A stretch of 14,332 nucleotides of DNA from DATJSN01 sp035504095 (GTDB lineage Bacteria > Planctomycetota > Phycisphaerae > WQYP01), in NCBI GenBank assembly GCA_035504095.1, contig DATJSN010000050.1:1-14332 (forward strand), in the 5' to 3' direction. The position numbers and the translations under genes are program-made. Shown here in pieces: positions 7,395 through 14,332 of this stretch; within the stretch, counting starts at the first letter, position 1; each line of letters starts with the position of its first letter. The notes beneath the pieces were generated by a model that saw nothing but the letters and a program-made list of their open reading frames with translations, was not told the origin of the DNA and did not search any database.

Positions 7395-10300
7395 ATGACT
7401 ATTGCTGGTTCATCCGCTGACTTGCCCCGCGAATATGACGGCATCCTCCGGCGGCTTGATGAGGCCGGAAATCAATTCCGTCTCGCCTACGCCGTCGGCG
7501 GCGTGGCGCGGTTTCTCTGCCTGGTTGTTCCCATAACTCTGGCAATCATTATTTTTGCCGGTCTGGTAAACCTGCCCGCGTGGATTCACTGGGTTTTGAT
7601 CCTGGCGCTTCCTCTGACCGCGGGCATTGGCTACGGGCTTTTTCTGCACGAAATTATTTTTCGCCGCCCTTCGCACGGACAAATCGCCCGCTGGGTTGAA
7701 GAGCAGGCGCAGTTCAAAAAGTTGCCGCTGGAAAACCGGCTCATCAACGCCGTGCTTCTGGCGGATGAATTGCAGCGCCTCCGGGAAAACTCTGACGATT
7801 CACTCACCGGCTCCAACAAAAACCTGATTCCCCGCGTCCTAAAGGAGATTCACTCCGATTTGGCAGAACAGAATTTCACCTCGATCATTCCCTGGCATAA
7901 CCAGCGCCGGCCATGGTTTGCCGCGGCTGCGGTGCTGCTGATGTGCACCATTCTGATCGTTCTTTTCTCCGGCTCGCTGGCGCACGGGCTGGCGGTTCTT
8001 TCCTCACCGGATACGTTTGTCCCCCGCCAGGGCATCGCCCAGATTCTCGCCGTCCAACCGGGAGACGAAACCGTGCTGGCCGGCCAATCCGTGGACTTTA
8101 TGGTGCGAATCAAAACTCCTGGAGCGGAACTGATTCCCGTCGATCTGCGCGTGAAATTCAAAAGCGGCGCCTCTGCGGATTATTCCATGCTTCCGTTTGG
8201 CACAACCAACGATTCGTTCCGCTATACACTCGAAAGCGCCGCCGAAGACGCCACCTACATGATCTCCGCCGGCGGCACTGAATCGCAGCTTTATCACATC
8301 ACCGTGCTGCCGGAAATAACGTTGCAGAGTTACCAGATCGACGTCGCTCCCCCGCCATACACCAATCTGCCGGGAAGAAAAATTGTTTTGCCGGGCAAAA
8401 ATCTTTCCGCCGAAGCCGGTTCCCTGAGCGTTCCGCAGGGCAGCAAAGTCAGCCTTGCCGCCATGCTAAGCCAGGCCGTGATCGGCTCGTCGGCGATCCT
8501 GGAATTTTCCGCTTCCAACACGCTGCCGATCAATTCCCAGGACGGCCAGACATTCCGGACCATTCTGACCATCGGCCAAACCACTTCCTTTGACTGGCTT
8601 ATTGACGATGCTTCAGGACGGGCCTTGCAGCATTTCCCGGTTTCCGACGACACCGGAAATCAGCAATTTACCATTCAGTCCATTACCGACGAGCCGCCAA
8701 CCGTCAGCGTTTTAGTTCCCAATCAAAACATCAACGCTACGCCCGGCGCCGGCATTCCTTTGGAAGCCGCGGCAACCGATGATTACGGCCTGACCGATAT
8801 GGCGCTTCAGGTCGCAGTGGATAACAGCTCATTCTCCATCTTCAAAAACTGGCCGATCGGCAACGCCGCCAATGGCAAACCAGCCACAACGGCGGATATC
8901 AAGGTTCTTTTGCCGCTGTCTGCCAACCAATATCACGCCGGCCAAACAATCAAATACCGCTTCACCGCAACCGACAACCGGCAGATCAATCTCGATGATC
9001 AGGTTTTGGGGCCGCAAACCACCTTTGGAACCGTTTATACGATCCAAATTCAAAACACCCCGGTGGCTGATGCGCAACATGCCGATTGGATCCGCCTGGA
9101 GGAAATACTCCAGGACATGCTGCAGCGCCAGACTGTTCTGATTAACCAGTCTTCGCCGCTGGCCAACCCGATGAATATTGCGGATATTCATTCTCTCGCC
9201 GATGCGCTCCGAAACGGTCAAAGCGCTCTATTGGCCCTGATGCAGAACACCGTTAAGACTTTCCCCTTCACCGATGAAATGTCTGTGGTGCGCCAGGCTC
9301 TTAGCGTGCTTTGCACCGGCGATGCCGGCGAAGCCGTCGCCAGAGCCGATGATCTGGTCCTGATTTCCGATTCCGCCGCGGCCTCCGTTCCCGCAGAGCA
9401 GCTTCATGAAAATCAGATTAACGTTCTTAACGCACTCAAGGCGCTTCTGGCCCTGGCCGATACGCATGCTTCGCCGACGGCGTCGCTGGTTTCGCAGGAA
9501 GGTTCCAACTTCCCGACCAGCCCCCAGGATGAATGGAAAAAACTCCAGCTTGCTTTGCAACAAATGGAAAAACAACAGCGCGACGTGATTAGTACATCGC
9601 TGCGCTTGGCGCAAAAACCGCTCAGCGATTACGACGCCAACGACAAAAACGATCTTCTCAAAGCGCAGGCCATCGCCGACCAATGGTCCAAGTTCCTTAA
9701 TCAGGCGCTGGTGAACATGAGCAATCTGACGGAACAGAACCAATCAGACGCCTCGCTTAAAGACGATCTGGCCCAGATGAACATCGAACTGGCCATGGAA
9801 GCCAACGCTTTGAATATGAAGGCTGTTACCGTCGCTACGCCGCTGGAGGAAAACGGCCTCGAAGACGCCCAGACACTCGACACGCATATCGAGCAATGGC
9901 TCATGCAGCATCCCGATACCACCAAATGGGAAATGGAAAATCCCGTCGCCCAGAACGACGTTCCCGCGCCTCCATTGCCCGCCCAACTGCAAAACATGAT
10001 TGGCCAGTTGCTCCAGAATGAAGAAGACCTCACCAATGACATGGAAAGCCTCGGCAGCCGATGGAATGATTCAATTAACAAAGGTAATGGCTGGGGCGCC
10101 GGGGACGGACCCATTAGCGACATGAGTGCCCAGGGCGTCACCGGCAACAACATGCCGAAAAATGATGAAATTCAGGGCCGTAGCGGCGAAGGACGCGAAG
10201 GACGGGCCAGCGGTGAAATGGTCGGCGCTACCGCCGTCGGTCAAGGCGGCGTTAGAACGCCCACACGCATGACCGGCGATCAATTCAGTTCCGGTCAGAT

Positions 10301-10775
10301 TAACGACACGTCCAATCAACCTCCGGGTGGCGCCACCGGCGGCGGCAAGCAGTCCGGTTATGGCGGCCAGGGACTCGAAGGCCCAGCGCCGCAGGAAATG
10401 GATAACGATATCAAACGCATGGCGGGCATCCAGGCCCAATTGCTGGATCAAACCAATCGGCTCAAAATTGAGCTTCAAGCCTCCGGCTATAACAACTTCA
10501 AGCTTATAGAAGCGGCGGTATTGATGCAGGACGCCGAGCATGCCATGAATGCTTATCAGTATCAAACCGCGATGCTCTATCAGAAGATGGCTGATCAGGA
10601 TTTGAACACCGCACAGGTGCTCGCGGGCGCTGCGGCTCGCGTTTCCGTGGACAACCCTGAGCAGACCGAAAAGATCATCAACAAGCTATCCGACACCGAC
10701 ATCGGCGATCTACCTAACGGCTACGCCGATCCAGTTAAAGCTTATTTTCTAAAACTTTCCCAATCGGGCAATTAG
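7395..10775 (+). CDS. Giant membrane protein with coiled-coil and Gly-rich C-terminus, DUF4175-like
   Basis: From ATG 7395 the protein has 1126 residues. Two membrane helices lie at about 40-59 and 64-84. A cytoplasm-side stretch with IARWVEEQAQFKKLPLENRLINAV (98-120) follows, then a third helix at about 173-193. Next come beta-rich, probably periplasmic domains with repeated PPxVSV/ATDDYGL motifs of immunoglobulin-like type, then long helices rich in Gln, Glu and Leu. A Gly-rich linker covers about 896-996, and a helical C-terminal domain ends in DLPNGYADPVKAYFLKLSQ. The layout resembles the DUF4175-type proteins common in Planctomycetota, whose function is unsettled; this assignment is from memory of the family. 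The frame is open back to a GTG at 7302, but those 31 extra residues come from repeat-like spacer and delay the membrane region, so ATG 7395 is preferred. Neither start has a strong Shine-Dalgarno sequence. Confidence 0.78.
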   Translation: MTIAGSSADLPREYDGILRRLDEAGNQFRLAYAVGGVARFLCLVVPITLAIIIFAGLVNLPAWIHWVLILALPLTAGIGYGLFLHEIIFRRPSHGQIARWVEEQAQFKKLPLENRLINAVLLADELQRLRENSDDSLTGSNKNLIPRVLKEIHSDLAEQNFTSIIPWHNQRRPWFAAAAVLLMCTILIVLFSGSLAHGLAVLSSPDTFVPRQGIAQILAVQPGDETVLAGQSVDFMVRIKTPGAELIPVDLRVKFKSGASADYSMLPFGTTNDSFRYTLESAAEDATYMISAGGTESQLYHITVLPEITLQSYQIDVAPPPYTNLPGRKIVLPGKNLSAEAGSLSVPQGSKVSLAAMLSQAVIGSSAILEFSASNTLPINSQDGQTFRTILTIGQTTSFDWLIDDASGRALQHFPVSDDTGNQQFTIQSITDEPPTVSVLVPNQNINATPGAGIPLEAAATDDYGLTDMALQVAVDNSSFSIFKNWPIGNAANGKPATTADIKVLLPLSANQYHAGQTIKYRFTATDNRQINLDDQVLGPQTTFGTVYTIQIQNTPVADAQHADWIRLEEILQDMLQRQTVLINQSSPLANPMNIADIHSLADALRNGQSALLALMQNTVKTFPFTDEMSVVRQALSVLCTGDAGEAVARADDLVLISDSAAASVPAEQLHENQINVLNALKALLALADTHASPTASLVSQEGSNFPTSPQDEWKKLQLALQQMEKQQRDVISTSLRLAQKPLSDYDANDKNDLLKAQAIADQWSKFLNQALVNMSNLTEQNQSDASLKDDLAQMNIELAMEANALNMKAVTVATPLEENGLEDAQTLDTHIEQWLMQHPDTTKWEMENPVAQNDVPAPPLPAQLQNMIGQLLQNEEDLTNDMESLGSRWNDSINKGNGWGAGDGPISDMSAQGVTGNNMPKNDEIQGRSGEGREGRASGEMVGATAVGQGGVRTPTRMTGDQFSSGQINDTSNQPPGGATGGGKQSGYGGQGLEGPAPQEMDNDIKRMAGIQAQLLDQTNRLKIELQASGYNNFKLIEAAVLMQDAEHAMNAYQYQTAMLYQKMADQDLNTAQVLAGAAARVSVDNPEQTEKIINKLSDTDIGDLPNGYADPVKAYFLKLSQSGN

Positions 10776-10827
10776 CACCAAAAGCTTCCAAAGTTAGAAT
10801 TGAGTGAAGTGAATTGGAATATAATCA

Positions 10828-11979
10828 ATGGGACCCACAATCATCCTTGATAAATGTGTAATACAATCGCTTTCACAATTGGCGATTTATGAACTAAATA
10901 GGTATTTCTGCACAAACATCACACCTGTCCTTCTAATGGAAATACTCGCAGACCTTTCGCTACATACTGAAAATCCGCACAGATCAGCCGAGAGTGTACA
11001 AATCATTGCTCATAAAGTATGTCCTGCTAATGCTTTCCCAAACATTCACTACAAAACATTATGTGTCAATAACCTATTTGGCTTTCCTGTGGAAATGACA
11101 CGTCATCCAGTCGTTGGTGGTGTTCAACAAGTTACTTCGGATGATGGAAATATTGGCGATTACTTGGGTATTACCCCGGAGAACGAAGTCATCATGCGAT
11201 GGCAGCAAGGATTTTTTATCGAGAGTGACGTGATATTTGCGAAAAATTGGCGGGATAGAATTGAGGGCATTAATCTAGAAGAAAAGAATAAATTTATATC
11301 GAAAATGTGGGATAGAAAATTCAAATCCCTGGTGGAGCTCAAACAGGTTATCGATGCCGCAATGTCTGACCACAATTTGCAATTATTTTTTTTGAATTGG
11401 TTCATGGACGTACTTTGCTTAGAACCCGTTTACAGACAATTAATTCAAAACCGATGGGACCACGGGGAACACAAATCATTTTTGACCTTTGCGCCTTATG
11501 CGTTACATTGCGCCAGAATTCACGTTTTATTTCATGTCGGTATTGCAAATCATTTATTGAGTACGAGATCGTCGAATCTCCTTGATATTGAATATCTGTG
11601 TTACACCCCTTTTTGTAATATATTTTCTTCAAGCGATAAATTTTTAAAGCAACTGGCTCCGCTTGTTTTGGAAACCGATCAATCATTTGTCGATGGAAAT
11701 GACCTTCGCCTTGAATTAGAACAGATAGGGGCGCTCCGGCGTGGAACCAGAGATTCGACCAGTTTAGGGTCTATCGAACCTGACGAAAAATCAATCATTC
11801 AGTCCCTTTGGAAAAAACATCGCGGATATTTTGTACAGCATCAGCCAATAACGCCCGAACGAAGTGCAAAAATAATGGAACAATTAAAACCAATTATGAA
11901 CGCAGCGGATAAAGTGGCTCAGAATCGTCCATCAAATCCACACTGGCCGTTAAACATACAATATAAGACTATTACATAA
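10828..11979 (+). CDS. Hypothetical protein with probable PIN-like nuclease core
   Basis: The 383-residue product has no signal peptide or membrane segment. Its N-terminus TIILDKCVIQSLS followed by ITPVLLMEILADL resembles the first strand and the conserved acidic helix of PIN-like RNases (Asp8, Glu38, possibly Asp42). LLDIEYLCYTPFCNIFSSSDKFLKQL (251-275) resembles the late part of that fold, with Asp253 and Asp270 in the usual places for the last metal-binding acids. Between them lie about 210 residues, mostly helical and of unknown kind, far longer than in VapC toxins (about 130 residues in total). Residues about 280-383 are unassigned. If the reading is right it is a cytoplasmic metal-dependent RNase. 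No antitoxin-like small gene is adjacent. The gene is AT-richer than the genes to its left and converges on a nuclease gene 20 bp away. The reading frame is secure; the PIN assignment is motif-based inference. Confidence 0.65.
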   Translation: MGPTIILDKCVIQSLSQLAIYELNRYFCTNITPVLLMEILADLSLHTENPHRSAESVQIIAHKVCPANAFPNIHYKTLCVNNLFGFPVEMTRHPVVGGVQQVTSDDGNIGDYLGITPENEVIMRWQQGFFIESDVIFAKNWRDRIEGINLEEKNKFISKMWDRKFKSLVELKQVIDAAMSDHNLQLFFLNWFMDVLCLEPVYRQLIQNRWDHGEHKSFLTFAPYALHCARIHVLFHVGIANHLLSTRSSNLLDIEYLCYTPFCNIFSSSDKFLKQLAPLVLETDQSFVDGNDLRLELEQIGALRRGTRDSTSLGSIEPDEKSIIQSLWKKHRGYFVQHQPITPERSAKIMEQLKPIMNAADKVAQNRPSNPHWPLNIQYKTIT

Positions 11980-11999
11980 AGGGGCTATTAGGAAGTTCG

Positions 12000-12887
12000 T
12001 TACTCTGTAGGCCAAAGGGTGGGATCATCTTTGGCCTGATTTTTCATTTCCGATCCAAAATCAGGTAGACCATCGACTGTCGGAAATACAGCCCGAATCA
12101 TCTCGACAAGTTTGTACTTGTCGATGAGAAAGATTTTGGTTCCCTTCGCCCACTTTTTTGCTTTTTTAGTGAATACTGATGTTGTTACAAAGTATCCGCG
12201 ACTTGCCTTTTCTTTCGATACTACGCCATTAAGCGCATAAAGATCATCGCGGCCTACTGGAGTATCTTTATATCTTTTGCACTGAATTAAAATTTTTGTT
12301 CCATCTTTATTGCGCATTATAGCATCAATACCTTCATCATTTGTAGGTGGAGTTGCGTCTCCTTCCCAGCCATGGTGTTTTTTGAAAAGATTAACGATAA
12401 ATAATTCGAATTGATATGGCTGTAGTTCAATCAATTCCTTGAATGTTCTAATTTGCCTGTTGGCCGCAATACGCCTCTCTTCCTCAACAATCGCGGCTTC
12501 TTTAATGCGACGTTCATGGGCAAGTCTTATTTCCTCTTTGCGACGCTCTTCGGCAAGCCTGGCTTCCTCTATACGACGTTCATTGGCAAGTTTATCTTGT
12601 TGTTCTACTTCTCTGGCTAATTGACGTTGCTTTTTACTTGTAAATAGATGAGGTTTACTCCACAACCAAGAAGGTGTTAAATCCCAAACGTGACCACATG
12701 AAGAGCATTTTGAATATCTATCACCATTCGAATAATAAGATTTCCCACATATACATGTTATTGTTATTTTTTTAGCTGTAGACATATTGCGATGCTTTTT
12801 TCTTCTCATAACAAATAGAACAAACGAAAGAAGGGCGGCAAAAATAAAAACTACAGCGATGCCTAAAATTATTTTTTCGTAAGTCAT
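12000..12887 (-). CDS. Membrane-anchored Mrr-type restriction endonuclease-like protein
   Basis: The 295-residue protein starts with a membrane helix (about 6-27) ended by RRKKHR, so the rest should be cytoplasmic. A small zinc ribbon follows (Cys45, Cys47, Cys61, Cys64), then a charged coiled coil (about 88-147) built partly from three 11-residue repeats. The C-terminal domain (about 150-268) is an Mrr/PD-(D/E)xK nuclease: PYQFELFIVNLFKK with Glu161, NDEGIDAI with Asp188, then ILIQCKRY with Gln202 and Lys204, and the usual GYFVTTSVFTKKAKKWA strand-helix. All expected catalytic residues are present. Mrr-type enzymes cut DNA, often modified DNA, and serve in defence. The membrane anchor and zinc ribbon suggest action on DNA near the membrane. 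The start ATG (complement of 12885-12887) has AGGA about 10 nt upstream. It stands alone on the minus strand, without a methylase, which fits a type IV-like enzyme or a non-defence role. Confidence 0.87.
   Translation of the reverse strand: MTYEKIILGIAVVFIFAALLSFVLFVMRRKKHRNMSTAKKITITCICGKSYYSNGDRYSKCSSCGHVWDLTPSWLWSKPHLFTSKKQRQLAREVEQQDKLANERRIEEARLAEERRKEEIRLAHERRIKEAAIVEEERRIAANRQIRTFKELIELQPYQFELFIVNLFKKHHGWEGDATPPTNDEGIDAIMRNKDGTKILIQCKRYKDTPVGRDDLYALNGVVSKEKASRGYFVTTSVFTKKAKKWAKGTKIFLIDKYKLVEMIRAVFPTVDGLPDFGSEMKNQAKDDPTLWPTE
12492..12590 (-). repeat. Three tandem 33-bp units coding for an 11-residue coiled-coil repeat
   Basis: Units at 12558-12590, 12525-12557 and 12492-12524 encode LANERRIEEAR, LAEERRKEEIR and LAHERRIKEAA in the Mrr-like protein. 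The DNA copies are also recognisably similar (ACGTTC/ACGCTC followed by GGCAAG), so they probably arose by tandem duplication. An 11-residue period fits a hendecad coiled coil. Confidence 0.75.
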
Positions 12888-12965
12888 ACGATATACATCC
12901 TGCGGTTTTGAATGACAGGATCATCTAGTAAAAACAGACTATCAAGTGCGTTTGTTAACTGCAAC

Positions 12966-12979
12966 GGGCAACAGTCCCG
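12966..12979. repeat. 14-bp inverted repeat, left copy
   Basis: GGGCAACAGTCCCG is the exact reverse complement of 13802-13815. The right copy lies just before the transposase gene and may be the insertion-sequence end. This copy could then be a stray end of a related element, or the two could bound an 850-bp cassette. Confidence 0.55.
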
Positions 12980-13030
12980 GAAGAAGCGAAACGGGGATGT
13001 AGCTAGTATTTTCTATCTTTATTTTGTTCA

Positions 13031-13055
13031 ACTGTTCGCCTGATCTACTGTTCTA
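13031..13055. repeat. 25-bp direct repeat A, copy 1
   Basis: The sequence ACTGTTCGCCTGAT followed by TACTGTTCTA matches 13223-13247 with one T/C difference. The word CTGTTC occurs twice within each copy. Both copies are followed by a TCTCG-containing GC-rich stretch. Confidence 0.85.
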
Positions 13056-13083
13056 AATTCTCGCTATAGCTCCGCTGCTTGCG

Positions 13084-13110
13084 CCCTGCGCGTTCGCAAT
13101 TTTGCGAACA
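13084..13110. repeat. 27-bp direct repeat B with internal hairpin, copy 1
   Basis: Identical to 13182-13208, 98 bp downstream. The core GTTCGCAATTTTGCGAAC is an 8-bp inverted repeat around TT (7-bp stem with 4-nt loop as RNA). Confidence 0.88.
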
Positions 13111-13122
13111 AGATAAAAATAT

Positions 13123-13166
13123 GTCTCTGCGGACTCCGCGCAACCTCCGCGTCCTCTGCGTTAAAA
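13123..13166. repeat. CTCTGCG/CTCCGCG word block, copy 1
   Basis: A run of near-identical words (CTCTGCG, CTCCGCG, CCTCCGCG, CCTCTGCG) ends in CCTCTGCGTTAAAA (13153-13166), which recurs exactly at 13743-13756. An A-rich stretch precedes it, as in the second copy. Confidence 0.7.
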
Positions 13167-13181
13167 CAATCCTCGCCCTTC

Positions 13182-13208
13182 CCCTGCGCGTTCGCAATTT
13201 TGCGAACA
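13182..13208. repeat. 27-bp direct repeat B with internal hairpin, copy 2
   Basis: Exact second copy of 13084-13110, with the same GTTCGCAA/TTGCGAAC hairpin. The CTCTGCG word block lies between the two copies. Confidence 0.88.
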
Positions 13209-13222
13209 TCCATATTTGCTCC

Positions 13223-13247
13223 ACTGTTCGCCTGATCCACTGTTCTA
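13223..13247. repeat. 25-bp direct repeat A, copy 2
   Basis: Second copy of 13031-13055 with one base difference. Here it follows repeat B, whereas copy 1 precedes repeat B, so the modules are arranged A-B-words-B-A. Confidence 0.85.
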
Positions 13248-13253
13248 CTCTCT

Positions 13254-13274
13254 CGGCGTGGCTTCGCCGCGCCG
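13254..13274. repeat. GC-rich hairpin next to repeat A
   Basis: CGGCGTGGC and GCCGCGCCG pair over 9 bp (one G-T wobble) around a TTC loop. There is no T-run, so it is not a clear terminator. It lies 6 bp after repeat A copy 2. Confidence 0.6.
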
Positions 13275-13713
13275 TTGCTCCCGTCCCCCGACTCTCGACT
13301 CGTCTCTATCCCCTATCCCCTTTAGTCAGTTGATACTCCTATTCAGTATAAAGGCTCTTAAAGCCGGTTCTTTGACAAGTGAATAAGAGGAGTGAAAAAT
13401 CATCTGATTCTACGGAATCCGTCCGTCCACTCTCTGCCCAGATGACTAATTGTCAGTCGAGCCGCGCAATCTGCGGATCATTCACTGTCCTCTGTCACCT
13501 ATTCCCTACCCCCTCCGTTGTGTTTCCCCCACTCTTAAAGGCGCAACAAGCACTAATCATGTTGCGGATCAGAAAGTGTGAAATACTCTATAAAATAAGC
13601 CTTTGTTACGTTGTAGCGCTTAGAAGGCCAAAAACAACAGGGATGAAAAGGCCGTATATCTTTGGACCTGGAGCAACAAAATATAGCCGTCATTGTGGTT
13701 AAAAAATAAAAAC

Positions 13714-13790
13714 TTCTCTGCGTCCTCCGTTTCCCTCTGCGACCTCTGCGTTAAAAATCGTCGTGCCGTTGTGTCGTCGTGGTTAAAAAT
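13714..13790. repeat. CTCTGCG/GTTAAAA word block, copy 2
   Basis: TCTCTGCGTCCTCCG, CCCTCTGCG and CCTCTGCGTTAAAA follow one another and lead to CGTGGTTAAAA (13778-13788), which also occurs before the giant membrane-protein gene at 7301-7311. TGTGGTTAAAAA at 13694-13705 precedes the block. Confidence 0.65.
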
Positions 13791-13856
13791 CTCTCTGAGT
13801 TCGGGACTGTTGCCCAAATCACCAAAAGCGTTAAAAATAACATTAATCGATTGCAT

Positions 13857-13861
13857 GGAGG
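13857..13861 (+). promoter_or_regulatory. Ribosome binding site of the transposase gene
   Basis: GGAGG lies 9 nt before ATG 13871. It supports that start, or the second ATG directly after it at 13874. Confidence 0.75.
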
Positions 13862-13870
13862 CACACCATT

Positions 13871-14332
13871 ATGATGGGTAGACAGAATAAGAAGAGTCCC
13901 AAGCTGTTTTACGTTGGCGTGGACATAGAAGAACGCATTCCGTCGGATCACCCGCTGCGTCGCGTCTTGCAGGCGGTCGATTTTGGATTCGTACGTCCCC
14001 TGGTCGCACCCTTGTATGGCTATAACGGGCACGTCTCGCTGGATCCTGTCGTGGTGCTCAAGCTGTTGTTTTTGTGTTTTTTCGAGAATGTCCGCAGCGA
14101 ACGTGAATTGATGCGTCAGTTGCCGATGCGTCTGGACTGGCTGTGGTTCTGCGGCATGGATTGGGAGAGTGTTCCACCGGATCACAGCGTACTGAGCAAA
14201 GCGCGTAAACGCTGGGGAGAAGGGATTTTTGAACGCGTCTTTGAGCAAGTAGTACGGTTGTGCCAACAGGCGGGGTTGCTGGAAGGCCGCACCGTGCATG
14301 CGGACTCGACGCAACTGCAGGCTCAAACCTCT
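13871..14332 (+). CDS. IS1182-family-like transposase, N-terminal part (3' end outside window)
   Basis: The frame is open from ATG 13871 to the window edge, giving 154 residues of a protein normally around 450-550 long. The N-terminus MMGRQNKKSPKLFYVGVD is followed by IPSDHPLRRV, LYGYNGHVSLDPVVVLKLL (about 48-66), NVRSERELMRQLPMRLDWLWF and PDHSVLSKARKRWG. This is the standard order of the IS1182/IS5-like N-terminal domain that binds the element ends. HADSTQLQA near the edge holds Asp145, the first acid of the DDE catalytic triad; the other two lie outside. The enzyme would cut and join DNA at the insertion-sequence ends. A GGAGG site supports the start. No frameshift or stop is seen in the visible part, so the copy may be active. 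The long antisense frame on the minus strand (13751-14326) is a shadow. Confidence 0.92.
   Translation, partial: MMGRQNKKSPKLFYVGVDIEERIPSDHPLRRVLQAVDFGFVRPLVAPLYGYNGHVSLDPVVVLKLLFLCFFENVRSERELMRQLPMRLDWLWFCGMDWESVPPDHSVLSKARKRWGEGIFERVFEQVVRLCQQAGLLEGRTVHADSTQLQAQTS

Larger units (their letters stand above)
12888..13802. other. Gene-free repeat-rich region
   Basis: About 0.9 kb without a credible gene. The short open frames here (13079-13333 and 13379-13702, +) run through repeats or low-complexity sequence and have no recognisable product. The first 80 bp should hold the promoter of the Mrr-like gene on the minus strand, but no convincing -35/-10 pair is visible. The part at 13030-13275 holds direct repeats and hairpins listed separately. 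Pyrimidine-rich stretches occur at about 13300-13322 (CTATCCCCTATCCCC) and 13495-13520. The stretch 13380-13700 shows no structure I can name apart from these. Confidence 0.6.
13802..14332 (+). mobile_element. IS1182-like insertion sequence, left part (continues beyond window)
   Basis: The transposase gene identifies the element. Its left end is not certain. The best candidate is CGGGACTGTTGCCC at 13802-13815, because its exact reverse complement occurs at 12966-12979 and it lies about 55 bp before the start codon, a normal distance for an insertion-sequence end. The right end and any target duplication lie outside the window. Confidence 0.6.

Noticed and set aside
10800..10825. TTGAGT and TATAAT as a promoter for the PIN-like gene
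   Set aside because: The spacing is only 14 bp, and TATAAT ends 2 nt before the ATG, so transcription would start inside the gene.
13031..13247. CRISPR array
   Set aside because: Only two copies of each repeat, at unequal distances, with related words in the spacers and no cas gene.
13079..13333. Open frame of 84 codons on the + strand
   Set aside because: It runs through repeats A and B and the CTCTGCG words; the product is an artefact of repeat sequence.
13372..13400. TTGACA as a -35 box in the repeat-rich region
   Set aside because: The hexamer 17 bp downstream is AAAAAT and no gene follows nearby.
13379..13702. Open frame of 107 codons on the + strand
   Set aside because: Low-complexity composition, no ribosome binding site, no recognisable motif, and it ends among repeats.
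13751..14326. 191-codon frame on the minus strand
   Set aside because: Antisense to the clearly recognisable transposase frame.

Overview
The window looks like a bacterial chromosome segment, most likely from the Planctomycetota and probably a Phycisphaerae-type lineage. This is inferred from gene content and style: Kdo-synthesis genes beside a very large LptC/OstA-like protein, a giant three-helix membrane protein resembling the DUF4175-type proteins of planctomycetes, weak or absent Shine-Dalgarno sequences, and intergenic spaces full of short repetitive words. No rRNA, tRNA or other marker gene is present to confirm it.

Bases 1-10775 all read on the + strand. They hold the 3' part of a radical SAM gene (1-687), a 279-bp palindromic element (747-1025), kdsD (1032-2051), kdsC (2065-2601), a 1039-residue membrane-anchored LptC/OstA-like protein (2653-5772), a secreted Sel1-repeat protein (5800-7278) and a giant membrane protein with a coiled-coil C-terminus (7395-10775). 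kdsD and kdsC supply two Kdo steps: isomerisation of ribulose-5-phosphate to arabinose-5-phosphate, and dephosphorylation of Kdo-8-phosphate. The next gene plausibly takes part in moving lipopolysaccharide across the periplasm. This mirrors the proteobacterial kdsD-kdsC-lptC-lptA-lptB order, except that lptC and lptA seem replaced by one long protein and no lptB follows.

From about 10.8 kb the base composition becomes visibly AT-richer and the content accessory. A probable PIN-like nuclease gene (10828-11979, +) converges, with a 20-bp gap, on a membrane-anchored Mrr-type endonuclease gene (12000-12887, -). A gene-free stretch of nearly 1 kb (12888-13870) follows, packed with direct and inverted repeats. 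The window ends inside an IS1182-like transposase gene (13871 to the edge). The best candidates for something new are the 279-bp folded element in front of kdsD, the repeat-word region at 13.0-13.8 kb, the LptC/OstA fusion and the two-nuclease island.
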